NCBI GenBank assembly: GCA_015056005.1
Contig: SVHB01000010.1
Location: forward strand, 1 to 44,140
DNA: 44,140 nucleotides
DNA from: Clostridiales bacterium
GTDB taxonomy: Bacteria; Bacillota; Clostridia; Christensenellales; UBA1750
Direction of reading: 5' to 3'
Shown here: positions 15,750 through 24,604 of the stretch, one piece after another
Layout of the letters: the number at the start of each line of letters is the position of its first letter
Numbering within the stretch: the first letter of the stretch is position 1
Program-made: the position numbers and the translations under genes
The notes under the pieces: generated by a model
The model's database searches: none
Seen by the model: the letters and a program-made list of their open reading frames with translations, nothing else
What the model was told of the DNA's origin: nothing

Positions 15750-17309
15750 TTAGAAGCCGGTAAGCCTGAATGCGATAAGCTCGTCTGCGGATTTATCGGG
15801 TCTTGTTTCTGTCATAACGCAGAGGATGCTGCCGTCGTCCATAAGGTCTGCGCCTGCAAACCAGGGGTAGCTGGTGCCGAACAGCTCGGAATCCTCAATC
15901 ACGCCGATGAACTCGCCGCTGTTATCCCAGAAAGCGATCTCGCGCATATTTCCGTCAAAGGCGATAAAACCGTTTTGGGTGCCGGCTGCAAAAGTGACGC
16001 TGCCGAGCCCGAAACCGTCGGTTTCGTGGTCAAGCTTGTATTTGAGATTACCCTTGTGGTCGTAAACAAATACCCTGTGCTCATCGTCGGATTTGTCCGT
16101 GCCGGAAATGTAGATATAGTTTTCGTCAATGTTCAAGGAGGAGATGTTGCCGACCTCGTCAAAGGTGAAGTCTCCGCCGTCCTCCATGCCGTCATAATTT
16201 ATAACGGCGCGCCTTGAACTGTCGCCGGAGGAGAAATAGCTGATGCCCCAAAGTCCGTCGGGCGCAACTGCAAGGTAATCCGGACCCTCGCTCTGGTACA
16301 AAATGTCTCCGCCGTCATAGGCGAGAACGTCCTTCATAAAGCCGGAGAAGTAAACCACGCCGCCGCCTGCGTCGACCTTATCGTATTCCTCGTCGGACTC
16401 AACATCGCGGAAGTAAGCAAGAGTGCCGTTTTCGAGCTGATATACTTTGATCTTATGATCGGTGAGTATGTATACGGTGTCTTCAACGGTCTCAACATCG
16501 TGATCGAAAACACTTTCGGCCAGCAGAGGATCGTCAAGCTTTAAGAATTCGGAGGTTATGGTATAGCTGCCGACCTTTGCGGTGTGCAGATCGGTATCAT
16601 AGGGCTCGCCTTCCCAGTACCAGGGGAAATCCACATTGCCAACATCGGTCAAAGTGAAATTCAGGCTGTCGATAATGGGCTTTACGCGCTCATCGTCAAA
16701 CTCGTCTATCATGATGGTGTAGGAAACGCCTGCGCCCTCGCTGCGGCCGAAATAGGTCACTGCGTTGCCGTAGGGGCTTTGGTAGCAGAGCATCTCCTGA
16801 CCGCCGATCGTAAGCATCTGAGAGTCGTATTTGCCGTCGACGAAATCCCTGTGATCAAAGCCGTAGTATTTAAGGTCGTCCCTGAAATCCTCGGCGTCTT
16901 CGATCTCGGCAAGCACGGTCACCGAATTTTCGGTCGTATCGTCTTCACCGGGGATGCTGAGCTTAAAGAAGCACATATCGTCGTCGTAGTACGCATCGTC
17001 ATCATCCTGAACCCATTTATCGTCCTCGTTATAGCCGACTGAGAACATATTGCCCTCAAAATAAGTGAGGTCTTCATTGAGCACGGGAGGAACAGGGTCG
17101 GGTGCGCCGTTCATAGGCTCCCCCGCTTGTGTGGGATCGGGCGCGGTCTGCTGGGGCTGGTTTTGAGCGACGGTGCTGCTTTGTTCGGGCGCCTTGCCTG
17201 TTTTGACAGCGATAGCATCGGCTGCGCTTATATCGCTGAGCGATTTACCGCTGCAGGATACGAGCAGGAGCATAAGAGATGCGAGCAGCAATGCAATTAG
17301 CTTTTTCAT
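15750..17309 (-). CDS. Lipoprotein with beta-propeller-like C-terminal region
   Basis: 519 residues. Lipobox LLLVSC after a short signal peptide; then a Pro/Gln-rich linker (about 40-80). Next come an acidic domain with an Asp run and a beta-rich second half. The half from about 240 on has recurring blocks such as VYILTDHKIKVYQLENGTL, YIYISGTDKSDDEHRVFVYD and IAFWDNSGEFIGVIED, resembling YVTN/PQQ-type propeller blades. It is the last gene of the zinc-ribbon/SPFH operon, 32 bases after the repeat protein and just before a strong terminator. I infer an envelope protein; no enzymatic motif is visible and no specific family is recognised. Confidence 0.75.
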   Translation of the reverse strand: MKKLIALLLASLMLLLVSCSGKSLSDISAADAIAVKTGKAPEQSSTVAQNQPQQTAPDPTQAGEPMNGAPDPVPPVLNEDLTYFEGNMFSVGYNEDDKWVQDDDDAYYDDDMCFFKLSIPGEDDTTENSVTVLAEIEDAEDFRDDLKYYGFDHRDFVDGKYDSQMLTIGGQEMLCYQSPYGNAVTYFGRSEGAGVSYTIMIDEFDDERVKPIIDSLNFTLTDVGNVDFPWYWEGEPYDTDLHTAKVGSYTITSEFLKLDDPLLAESVFDHDVETVEDTVYILTDHKIKVYQLENGTLAYFRDVESDEEYDKVDAGGGVVYFSGFMKDVLAYDGGDILYQSEGPDYLAVAPDGLWGISYFSSGDSSRRAVINYDGMEDGGDFTFDEVGNISSLNIDENYIYISGTDKSDDEHRVFVYDHKGNLKYKLDHETDGFGLGSVTFAAGTQNGFIAFDGNMREIAFWDNSGEFIGVIEDSELFGTSYPWFAGADLMDDGSILCVMTETRPDKSADELIAFRLTGF

Positions 17310-17341
17310 GACGGTCTCCTTTCCTTTTCGTTTTGAAAAAC

Positions 17342-19165
17342 TTAGTTGATGGTGTCGGGAGCTTCTGTCACGCCGTCCTCGATGAGGGGGAGATACCAGT
17401 TGTCAAAATAGAAGGGGAGAAGATCGGGATCGTCCTGGATCATCTGGGCCCAATCGCTGCCCCATTTGACCAGGAAGATCTTATAGTCGAATTCAAAGCC
17501 TTCCTCTTCGTAGGTGCCGGTAAATTGCAGCAGATCGTCGTATTCGGTCTCGTCGGAATAATACAGCCAGTCGGCGTGCTCAACAACATCGTTTCTGAAA
17601 TAACCGTCCTCGGAGCAGAACCTGAAGGTGCCGTCGCCAAGCACTGATGCGGAGAGACCTGCCTCGATCATGGGAGCGCTCTTTTCGGTGTTTTCATCCC
17701 AGATGGTAATGCTGCCTATGCCGTCGCTGCCGATGTTCACGCTTGCGCAGCTGTCCCACCAGTTGCCTTCGTAGCTGTCATCGCCTTCCCAGACGTCGTA
17801 GATGATCCACCAGCCGTAGTAATCGCCGTTCCAGACTTCATATTCATTGTCTTCGCCGATCACCTCGCCCGGGATATCCTCTGCGTGCTCGGGAACGGAC
17901 TCGTTGGTCTTTACTGCGGTGTAGGAAGTGCCGTCACTGTCTTGCATAACAAGCTCTACGCCGTCAAAGGTATAATCGAGGGAATAGTCGCCGATGGTGA
18001 TCTTTTTGTCGTCATAGCTTATGGGAGCGGTCTCGCCAAAGAGGTAGATCGAGCCGCTGCCGCCCTCTTCAAATACGACGTACATATCGCCAAGCATCGC
18101 AAGCAGATCTGCGTCGATATCCGTTCCATCGGCCTTTCCGGATACTGCCTTGTAGGTGCCCAAGGGTGCCTTATCAGCGGCGGTATTGCCGCCGGGAGCC
18201 GTGGTGGGTTCGGTGTTTTCGGTCTTAGTATTTGATGCGGTATCCGCCGGGGTCGCAGCGTTTGCTGCCTTGTCCTTTGTAAAGGTATAGTCCATTCCGG
18301 CAATGTTGATCTTGAGCGTGCCGCTTGAAAGCGTGCCGTCAAATTTATCATCGTTTTGCTTTACGGTAAGCTTGTTCCCGTCAAGTTCCCAGCTGCCGTT
18401 GTATTCGTCGCCGAGTATGAACAGAGTGACCTTGCCCTTTTCCTTGAGCTCCACCCATTCGTCCTTTGCGCCAAGCTCCATAGAGCCCACAACGCAGGAA
18501 GTACCGTTGTATACGCCCAGATCTGCGGGTGAGCCCTGAGCTTTGCCGCCGCCGAGAAGCGCTATCAGCAAAACTACGGCAAGTACCACCGCAAGACCAA
18601 TGCCGCCGAAAATAAACACCTTGGGGTTGATCGGCTTTTTGGGCGCGGCTTGCTTTTTGGACGCGGAGGGACCCTGATCGGGAACGTTATTGTAGGGCAC
18701 AGAACCCGGAGCCTGATACACAGGTGTCGCAGGCTGAGCGGGAGCCTCGTACACAGGAGCCGCAGGCTGAGCGGGGGCTTCATACACGGGAGCCGCAGGC
18801 TGAGCAGGAGCCTCGTACACGGTAGCTGCAGGCTGAGCAGGAGCCTGATACATGGGAGCCGCAGGCTGAGCGGGAGCTTCATACACTGGAGCTGCAGGCT
18901 GAGCGGGAGCTTCATACACTGGAGCTGCAGGCTGAGCGGGAGCCTCGTACACGGGAGCCGCAGGCTGAGCAGGCGCCTCGTACACGGGAGCCGCAGGCTG
19001 AGCAGGCGCCTCGTACACGGGAGCCGCAGGCTGAGCGGGGGCCTCGTACACGGGAGCCGCAGGCTGAGCAGGGGATACCTGCACTGTTTCTACTTTTGTG
19101 CCGCATTCCGTACAGAATTTGGCATTATCGTCTATCTGCGCACCGCAGTTTTGACAGAACTTCAT
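17342..19165 (-). CDS. Zinc-ribbon membrane protein with eleven PAQPAAPVYEA repeats
   Basis: 607 residues. An N-terminal zinc ribbon (FCQNCGAQI with FCTECGTKV) is followed by eleven near-identical 11-residue repeats (about 32-152), a basic linker, one membrane segment (VFIFGGIGLAVVLAVVLLIALL, about 183-205; quoted in part: FIFGGIGLAVVLAVV), and a long extracytoplasmic region. That region has two similar lipocalin-like beta units (LFILGDEYNGSWELDGNKLTV; and SGSIYLFGETAPISYDDKKI in shorter form) and an acidic, tryptophan-rich end. With the zinc ribbon inside and beta domains outside, it could connect cytoplasmic zinc-ribbon partners with the cell surface. Repeat number likely varies between strains. 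It sits 18 bases after the TPM gene. Confidence 0.75.
   Translation of the reverse strand: MKFCQNCGAQIDDNAKFCTECGTKVETVQVSPAQPAAPVYEAPAQPAAPVYEAPAQPAAPVYEAPAQPAAPVYEAPAQPAAPVYEAPAQPAAPVYEAPAQPAAPMYQAPAQPAATVYEAPAQPAAPVYEAPAQPAAPVYEAPAQPATPVYQAPGSVPYNNVPDQGPSASKKQAAPKKPINPKVFIFGGIGLAVVLAVVLLIALLGGGKAQGSPADLGVYNGTSCVVGSMELGAKDEWVELKEKGKVTLFILGDEYNGSWELDGNKLTVKQNDDKFDGTLSSGTLKINIAGMDYTFTKDKAANAATPADTASNTKTENTEPTTAPGGNTAADKAPLGTYKAVSGKADGTDIDADLLAMLGDMYVVFEEGGSGSIYLFGETAPISYDDKKITIGDYSLDYTFDGVELVMQDSDGTSYTAVKTNESVPEHAEDIPGEVIGEDNEYEVWNGDYYGWWIIYDVWEGDDSYEGNWWDSCASVNIGSDGIGSITIWDENTEKSAPMIEAGLSASVLGDGTFRFCSEDGYFRNDVVEHADWLYYSDETEYDDLLQFTGTYEEEGFEFDYKIFLVKWGSDWAQMIQDDPDLLPFYFDNWYLPLIEDGVTEAPDTIN
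18710..19072 (-). repeat. Eleven 33-bp tandem repeats within a coding region
   Basis: The repeats encode PAQPAAPVYEA with rare variants (PMYQA, ATVYEA, ATPVYQA). Units are highly similar in DNA as well as protein, and silent variants occur in blocks (CGTACACGGGAGCC against CATACACTGGAGCT), which suggests recent slippage or unequal exchange. Confidence 0.9.
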
Positions 19166-19183
19166 ATCCGTTCCTCCTGTTTC

Positions 19184-19954
19184 TTAGAATTTGCCGGCTC
19201 TGCCCGAACCGCCGCCGCCCGAGCGGGACGAGGACGAACCGGAGGACTGGGATTCGATTTTCTGACGCGTCTGAGTCATGTAAGCAAATACGTCCTGAGT
19301 GTTGGTCAGGTTAAGATTTCCGGAAACATAATTGTTTGCCTCGGTCTTTTGATAAACGTTTTTCATTCCCGCTTTCATGATCGAAACGGCTATGAAGGCG
19401 ATGAGGAAGGAAACGAGCACCGCGATAACAATGATGGGACCGTTGCTTGCCCTGACGGGCTCGCCTTTCTGGGCAAGGTCAAGATAGCTCAGGCATGTAT
19501 ATGCGTAAGCGTTCAGACCGCCGTACCAGTCGTTCTGAGAAAGCAGGGGTAAAAACTCGTCCTCAAGGCACATCTGACCGTAATCGTCAAATGCGTAGGA
19601 GGCTTTATCGCCGTATACGAAAAACGCGAAATCTCTGTCTTCCATGGACAGAAGGAGAAGTATGCCGTCCCTTCCGCTGCCGCTGCCAAGGTTATAGTTA
19701 TGATATATCGAGTATGCGGTTTCGTAGATATCGTAGCTGTAGCCAAGGTCAGTATAGTCGGGAACTGTTATCATATACACGGCGCAGCCGTATTCTTCTT
19801 CGATGGAATAGCAGATATCGTTGAGCTTGCCGACTTCGTCTGCGTACAAAAGCCCGGCTTCATCTGTTACATAGTTTAGCTGAGCGCCGGCAGAGAAAAC
19901 AGGCAGCAGCATAATTGAAAACGCCAGAAGGAAAGCAAAAAGTTTGTTTTTCAT
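19184..19954 (-). CDS. TPM-domain membrane protein, YdjH-like
   Basis: 256 residues. Signal peptide, then a TPM (TPM_phosphatase, Pfam) domain: NYVTDEAGLLYADEVGKLND, GCAVYMITVPDYTDLG, SGRDGILLLLSMEDRDFAFF. A membrane segment (IIVIAVLVSFLIAFIAVSI) follows near 180, then a cytoplasmic tail ending in a Ser/Gly/Arg-rich stretch. This layout matches B. subtilis YdjH, a membrane partner in the PspA stress operon. I start at the ATG with AAGGAGGG upstream, which begins MKNKLFAFLLAF; the longer ORF overlaps the upstream gene. It follows the TFIIB-type zinc-ribbon gene by 13 bases, the same order as ydjG-ydjH. Confidence 0.82.
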   Translation of the reverse strand: MKNKLFAFLLAFSIMLLPVFSAGAQLNYVTDEAGLLYADEVGKLNDICYSIEEEYGCAVYMITVPDYTDLGYSYDIYETAYSIYHNYNLGSGSGRDGILLLLSMEDRDFAFFVYGDKASYAFDDYGQMCLEDEFLPLLSQNDWYGGLNAYAYTCLSYLDLAQKGEPVRASNGPIIVIAVLVSFLIAFIAVSIMKAGMKNVYQKTEANNYVSGNLNLTNTQDVFAYMTQTRQKIESQSSGSSSSRSGGGGSGRAGKF

Positions 19955-19967
19955 ACCCTTACCCTCC

Positions 19968-21074
19968 TTATGACAAAAGAAGTATCGCAAGCGAGCTGAG
20001 CACGCTCAGCGCACCGCCGATGATGAAGAACATGCGCCAGTACTTGCCCTTGTCTACGGGCAGATCGCCCACGAGCTTTCCCGTCTGACCGTTCATGGCA
20101 AAAAGGAAATCCTGTCCGTTCCATTTGGTGTTCAAAAGCCAAACGGGCATCAGCGCATAATGCACCTTGCCGCGCTTGAGCCTGAGATCCTTGGCTTTGC
20201 TCATGGCGGTCTCGTATTCGCTCACCGTACCTGAAAGAGCGCTTTCGATGGTCTCAAGGCAGCGCTCGTCGGCTCTTTTTATGCTGTCTTCAACGCTTAC
20301 ATCGAATTTATCGGCAAGGAAACCGGGGAGATACGCAGTGGAGAAGGGCTTGAGCTCTTTGTAATCATAGGGCTCGATCGAATCCATATGCGCATCGGGC
20401 ATTTTGGAGGAAGCGTCCACGGGGATCTTTTCAAAGGCGATATTGCCTGAGCGAAGTACGTCAAAATGAAGCGTTTCGGTGATCCTGTAATTGCCCTGCC
20501 TGTAGCTCCTCGTCTTTGTTGCGTCGTAGGTGATGTCGCCCTCGGCCTCGCCGTCAAAAAGCCAGAAGGGAACGTATACGCCCTGTATCTTTTCGATATG
20601 GTTTTGATCGGTAAAGCTGTTTGGCAGAAAGCGTCGGCCCGAATAATGCTTTTTGAGCGCCGCTATCGCCGCATCCTTGTCATATTTGAAGGGGATGACA
20701 AAATCGGGCTTAAGCGTACCCGTGAACTGACCGGGAACGATGGTGGGATTGCCGCAGTAGGGGCAGCTGGTCGCGGCGGTGCTTTCGTCGCATATCAGCT
20801 CTGCAGTGCAGGAGGGGCAGTTATATACCTTCATGCCCTCTGCGTCGCTGCCCCAGTCATAGTTGAACTGAGAGGTATCCCATTCGTTCTCCCTTGAATC
20901 CGCCTGCTGCTTTGCATTGGCTGCCGCTTCGTCCTTTTCTTTGTAAAGCTCCTCGATCTCGCGGAGCTCATAGATACTGCCGCAGTATTCGCAGGTGAGC
21001 TTACCGGTTTCGGGGGAGAAATTGAGCGGGCCTGTGCAGGCGGGGCATTGGTAATTTGTTATCTGTGCAGCCAT
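19968..21074 (-). CDS. TFIIB-type zinc-ribbon membrane protein, YdjG-like
   Basis: 368 residues. Two zinc ribbons near the N-terminus (CPACTGPL with CEYCGSIYEL, and CPSCTAEL with CPYCGNPT), a charged helix between them, and a central region with FKYDKDAAIAALKKHYSGR and GVYVPFWLFDGEAEG. The C-terminus has one membrane segment (WRMFFIIGGALSVLSSLAIL). This is the layout of YdjG-type proteins, which with the TPM protein form the membrane anchor of the Bacillus PspA-associated complex. Here it is followed by the TPM gene and preceded by a DUF4428 gene. Its role as an anchor is inferred from that relationship. Confidence 0.82.
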   Translation of the reverse strand: MAAQITNYQCPACTGPLNFSPETGKLTCEYCGSIYELREIEELYKEKDEAAANAKQQADSRENEWDTSQFNYDWGSDAEGMKVYNCPSCTAELICDESTAATSCPYCGNPTIVPGQFTGTLKPDFVIPFKYDKDAAIAALKKHYSGRRFLPNSFTDQNHIEKIQGVYVPFWLFDGEAEGDITYDATKTRSYRQGNYRITETLHFDVLRSGNIAFEKIPVDASSKMPDAHMDSIEPYDYKELKPFSTAYLPGFLADKFDVSVEDSIKRADERCLETIESALSGTVSEYETAMSKAKDLRLKRGKVHYALMPVWLLNTKWNGQDFLFAMNGQTGKLVGDLPVDKGKYWRMFFIIGGALSVLSSLAILLLS

Positions 21075-21106
21075 CTGAGCCTCCTTTTTCTATGTCGGAA
21101 GAAGGA

Positions 21107-21889
21107 TCAGCCGTTTATGGCACCGCCGCAGTATTCGCAGCAGCCGCTCTTATCGGGCTTGGTGGTTGCGCCGCACCAGGGGCAGACCACAGCCTGCTTG
21201 GGCGCAGCGGCAGATTTGATCTCTTCCCTTGCCTGAGTCCTTGCGGTAGTAAGGGTGGTCTTGATATCGTTTGCCATATCCATATATTCGAGATACTCGG
21301 CGCTGCGGTTGGGATCGGGCTTGCGCAGCATGGTTACGGGGTAGTCGCGATTAATCTGAATATCGGAGTTGTTCAGGCGCACGTTGATCTCGTCAAAATA
21401 GGGATGGTTCACCAAGATCGTGACGCTGATATCATAGCTGAAGATGTAGCGGGGAGGATTGTAGCTGACCATGTTGCCGTCCTTGTCCCTCGTTTTTTCT
21501 TCTCTTTTATCCTCATCAATGTCGATACTGACGTTGGTGACGCTTGCAAAATCGATAACATCGGGATTTTCTTCGGCAATGTTTTTCTGGGATGCATTCG
21601 TTACCATGAACTTGCCCGCATCCTCGTCAAGGTAGATTTTGGTGCTGTCGCCAAGCACTCTGGTCACATTGAACGATGCAACCGCGTTTTTGTTTTCCTC
21701 GCGGTATTCAAGCTGCTGCTTGATATCCTCTATGGTGCTCTGCCTTCTTTCGGAGAAGAAAGGGGAAAGCTTTTTGGCGCAGTCTTTGCACATATTGCCG
21801 TCTTCAAGCTTTCTGTTTCCCAGAAGACCTATCTCTTCTCCGCATATGTCGCATATCTTTTTTTCAAAAAGTTTCTTAAAGAAGCTCAT
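21107..21889 (-). CDS. DUF4428 domain protein with terminal zinc ribbon
   Basis: 260 residues. The N-terminus (MSFFKKLFEKKICDICGEEIGLLGNRKLEDG, in part CDICGEEIGLLG, with CKDC) is the DUF4428 zinc-binding domain. A beta-rich middle (FMVTNASQKNIAEENPDVID, YIFSYDISVTILVNHPYF) resembles domains that DUF4428 proteins often carry. A second ribbon (CPWCGATT with CEYCGGAING) ends the chain. No membrane segment, so cytoplasmic. I start at the ATG before SFFKKLF rather than at a TTG seven codons upstream. It is the fourth gene of the SPFH/zinc-ribbon operon; its function is unknown. Confidence 0.8.
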   Translation of the reverse strand: MSFFKKLFEKKICDICGEEIGLLGNRKLEDGNMCKDCAKKLSPFFSERRQSTIEDIKQQLEYREENKNAVASFNVTRVLGDSTKIYLDEDAGKFMVTNASQKNIAEENPDVIDFASVTNVSIDIDEDKREEKTRDKDGNMVSYNPPRYIFSYDISVTILVNHPYFDEINVRLNNSDIQINRDYPVTMLRKPDPNRSAEYLEYMDMANDIKTTLTTARTQAREEIKSAAAPKQAVVCPWCGATTKPDKSGCCEYCGGAING

Positions 21890-21919
21890 GATTTCATCTC
21901 TCTTTCCCAAACGGATGGT

Positions 21920-22423
21920 TTAGTCTTTCGCGCCTGCTATTTTTTCCAGAAGCGCTTCAAGCGCTTCTGCGTCTTCGCCCTGAGGCCAGAGATAAGGAAT
22001 TGTTTCTTCCTTATCTCCGATAGTCAGGGTGAGAGTAAGCTTGCGGAATTCTCCGCCGTCAAGCATTTGAGGTTTGATTCTGTTTATGATTTTACCGAAA
22101 AACGTATCGGAACTGTCCTTTTCAAGCTCCGGGCTAATTTTGCCAACAAGGTCGGCTATGCTTTCCCATTGCGCCTGATCAATGGGCGCACCAAAAACTT
22201 CGGTGGGATCGTTAGCTCCCTCTTCCGGGAAAAAGCTTGCATAAACGATCTCGTCTTTGGTCACTGTTATGCTGAACTGGCTGCCGTACATGGAACCGTG
22301 ACCTCTTATAAATGTGACCTGTGTAAGCTCTGCGTTTTCCATATCAAAAGTACATGCGGTCAAAAGCATTGCAGCGATCAGCGCTGTCAATGCAAGCAAA
22401 AGTGCGATCGGGCGTTTCATCAT
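21920..22423 (-). CDS. Small lipoprotein
   Basis: 167 residues with a signal peptide and lipobox (MLLTAC), so anchored to the outer face of the membrane. The mature part contains beta-like segments (MYGSQFSITVTKDEIVYASF, KLTLTLTIGDKEETIPYLW). I recognise no family. The start overlaps the stop of the SPFH gene (ATGATGA), so it is translationally coupled to it; two adjacent Met codons are possible starts. Operon position suggests an extracytoplasmic partner of the membrane-stress proteins around it. Confidence 0.75.
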   Translation of the reverse strand: MMKRPIALLLALTALIAAMLLTACTFDMENAELTQVTFIRGHGSMYGSQFSITVTKDEIVYASFFPEEGANDPTEVFGAPIDQAQWESIADLVGKISPELEKDSSDTFFGKIINRIKPQMLDGGEFRKLTLTLTIGDKEETIPYLWPQGEDAEALEALLEKIAGAKD

Positions 22424-23877
22424 ACCATATCGCCGTCATCAAAGGGGTCGCCGCACTCGGGGCAGAACTTCGGGGGCTTTACGCCCTTTTCGGGCTCCCA
22501 GCCGCATTTGTCGCATTTGTACTGGGGTACGCCTGCGGGCTTCTTTGCGCCGCACTCGGGGCAGAACTTACCCTTGTTCACTGCGCCGCAGGAGCAGGTC
22601 CAGCCTTCGGGCTGCTCGGGCTTCTTGGTGCCGCATTCGGGGCAGAACTTGCCGGTCGCCTTTGCGCCGCAGGAGGGGCAGGTCCATTCGTTTGCCTGAG
22701 GCTTGGGCTCGGGCTTTTTGGTACCGCACTCGGGGCAGAACTTACCGGTGGCAGTTGCGCCGCAGGAGGGGCAGACCCAGCCCATTGCAGCTGCGGGGTT
22801 CGGTGCCTGCTGGGGGTTGGGAACAGTCGTCTGCTGCTGATACTGCTGCTGCATCATCTGCTGCTGCTGACCCATCTGGAAAAGGTTTGCAGCGCTTGCG
22901 CCGCCCGCGTTCTGAGCCATGCCCATGCCCATGAAGGCCATTGCGGGACCGGTCGCGGTGTTGCTTGCCGCTGATTCCATAGCGTTTGCGGTAGCGCCCG
23001 CCATTCTTGCGCCTGCAAGCGTGGGATCGGAATAGAACAGGGATTCCTGCATCTGGCGGATCTTGGCTTCAGATTCTTCATCGGGACGGATGGAGGAAAT
23101 ACCGAAGGATACGATCTCGATACCGCGCAGATCGCGCCATTTCTTGGAAAGCACCTCGTTGAGCTCATCGCCCATCTCCATGGTGTGCATGGTAAAGTCG
23201 GAATAGATGATGCCCTGCTGGGAGATCTTGCCGAACGCGGGAGAAAGCGCGGTCAGAAGCTCGGTGCGCATCTGGCTTTCCATGGACTCGCGGGTATAGG
23301 CCTGTTCAACGTTTCCGCATACGTTGGTATAGAACAGCAGGGGGTTGGAGAGCCTGAAGCTGTATTCACCGAAGCAGCGGATGCCGATGGTGAGGGTACG
23401 GGAAACGCTGCGGTCCACCAGAGCGGTGATGGAAATGGGAGCGGGAGTGCCGTACTTGTTGCCGACGATCTCCTTGGTGTTGAAGTAGTAAACTCTCTGA
23501 TCCTTGGGGGGCTCACCGCCGAAGGTGAAGCGCTTGCCTACGGTTTCAAAAACAGCCTTGATGCTGTCGCCCAGATCGCCGGTGAACAGGGAGGGCTCGG
23601 TGGAAGCGTCGTAGGTGAATTCGCCGGGCTCTGCCGAGAACTCAACGACCTTGCCCTGCTCTACGATCATCATAGCCTGACCGTCAGCAACTGCGATCAC
23701 AGAGCCGTTGGAGATGATGTTGTCGCTGCCCTTGGTGTTGGAGGAACGGCCGGAAACACGTTTCTGACCCTTTACCGCAAGAACGTTTGCGGGAAGTGCA
23801 TCGCAATAAAAATACTCTTTCCACTGATCTGCCAGAACTCCGCCTACGGAACCGAATGCTGCTTTAATAAGACCCAT
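22420..23877 (-). CDS. SPFH-domain protein with four C-terminal zinc ribbons, YdjI-like
   Basis: 485 residues. The N-terminal two thirds is an SPFH-type domain of the YdjI / 'virion core protein-like' group: MGLIKAAFGSVGGVLADQWK, VIAVADGQAMMIVEQGKVVEF, GTPAPISITALVDRSVSRTL and IEIVSFGISSIRPDEES. A Gln/Met/Ala-rich linker follows, then four zinc ribbons (CPSCGATA/CPECG, CPSCGAKA/CPECG, CSCGAV/CPECG, CDKCGW/CPECG). B. subtilis YdjI recruits PspA to stressed membrane together with YdjG and YdjH; both partners are encoded downstream here, but no PspA gene is in the window. Bacillus YdjI is clearly shorter, and the four ribbons are a notable extension. Confidence 0.87.
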   Translation of the reverse strand: MGLIKAAFGSVGGVLADQWKEYFYCDALPANVLAVKGQKRVSGRSSNTKGSDNIISNGSVIAVADGQAMMIVEQGKVVEFSAEPGEFTYDASTEPSLFTGDLGDSIKAVFETVGKRFTFGGEPPKDQRVYYFNTKEIVGNKYGTPAPISITALVDRSVSRTLTIGIRCFGEYSFRLSNPLLFYTNVCGNVEQAYTRESMESQMRTELLTALSPAFGKISQQGIIYSDFTMHTMEMGDELNEVLSKKWRDLRGIEIVSFGISSIRPDEESEAKIRQMQESLFYSDPTLAGARMAGATANAMESAASNTATGPAMAFMGMGMAQNAGGASAANLFQMGQQQQMMQQQYQQQTTVPNPQQAPNPAAAMGWVCPSCGATATGKFCPECGTKKPEPKPQANEWTCPSCGAKATGKFCPECGTKKPEQPEGWTCSCGAVNKGKFCPECGAKKPAGVPQYKCDKCGWEPEKGVKPPKFCPECGDPFDDGDMV

Positions 23878-23934
23878 GTTGTTTCTCCTTTCAAACCTTA
23901 AAAAGTATATATGTTGTTTATATCGCTTAAATTC

Positions 23935-24510
23935 TTATGCCCAGGGATCGGCGCTCACGGGCTTTCGGATATCGGAAAGCAGGAACTGCTCCCAGAGGAA
24001 CCACTGCCCGGTGGAGGGTTTCAGCCGCAGTTTGATCTGTCTGGGCGAATCGGCGCCGCCGGAATTTACGTGAAGGGTAAGGTAGCCTTCCTGAGAGCGG
24101 CTGTAGGGATTTTCAAATAGGGTGATGGTGTAGGGCACGGAAGGCTCGTAATTGTTATTGGGTGTCGCGCCCTCAAAGTAAGAGCGGGGCACATAATCCT
24201 TATCGCGGAACCTGTCCTGAATAAATTGCTTGTCATAGGGGGTAAGCTCCCTCGGTCCCTGCAAAAAGCTCAGCATTTCAAGAGAAGCGTTTTTGTCTAT
24301 CGGGTAAATGCAAAGGGCGGCTATGGTCAGCGCCGCGGTGTTCTGGGGCTCTTTCAGGGAAGCCTCGGGCATAGACTGCAGCTGGGCAAGGTTTACGGGC
24401 AGATCGTGAAGTACAACCGAGTACGTCGCATTGCCGCCGCCCGAGGAAGAATTGGATGAATTGCCTTTGGCGTTTGCGGCCTGCTGTTTAAGTCTATCAA
24501 AAAATGACAT
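23935..24510 (-). CDS. Conserved clostridial protein, possibly DUF6935-like
   Basis: 191 residues, no signal peptide or membrane segment. The N-terminus is helical and low in complexity (MSFFDRLKQQAANAKG, then a Ser/Asn/Gly run). The body has SVVLHDLPVNLAQLQSMPEA, DKQFIQDRFRDKDYVPRSYF and IKLRLKPSTGQWFLWEQFLL. I associate this pattern with DUF6935 of Clostridia, with low certainty; function is unknown. It is the first gene of the eight-gene operon, 57 bases before the SPFH gene, which suggests it acts with the SPFH assembly. Confidence 0.65.
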   Translation of the reverse strand: MSFFDRLKQQAANAKGNSSNSSSGGGNATYSVVLHDLPVNLAQLQSMPEASLKEPQNTAALTIAALCIYPIDKNASLEMLSFLQGPRELTPYDKQFIQDRFRDKDYVPRSYFEGATPNNNYEPSVPYTITLFENPYSRSQEGYLTLHVNSGGADSPRQIKLRLKPSTGQWFLWEQFLLSDIRKPVSADPWA

Positions 24511-24604
24511 GTGATCGCCTCCGATTCATTTTGCATGTGCATATTTATTGTTGTTTGGGTCAATACGACCTTCCGGTATAATAAATTATACATTATTTTT
24601 TAGC

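Noticed and set aside
18710-19072. CRISPR-like 33-bp repeat
   Set aside because: Repeats are contiguous without spacers and encode an in-frame 11-residue motif.
18650-19552. 300-residue + strand ORF with SGSLVHGSRRL-type repeats
   Set aside because: It is the antisense of the PAQPAAPVYEA repeats and of the TPM gene; the repeats keep several frames open.
21056-22699. 547-residue + strand ORF
   Set aside because: Antisense to three well-supported - strand genes with ribosome sites, zinc-ribbon motifs and a lipobox; its translation shows no domain.
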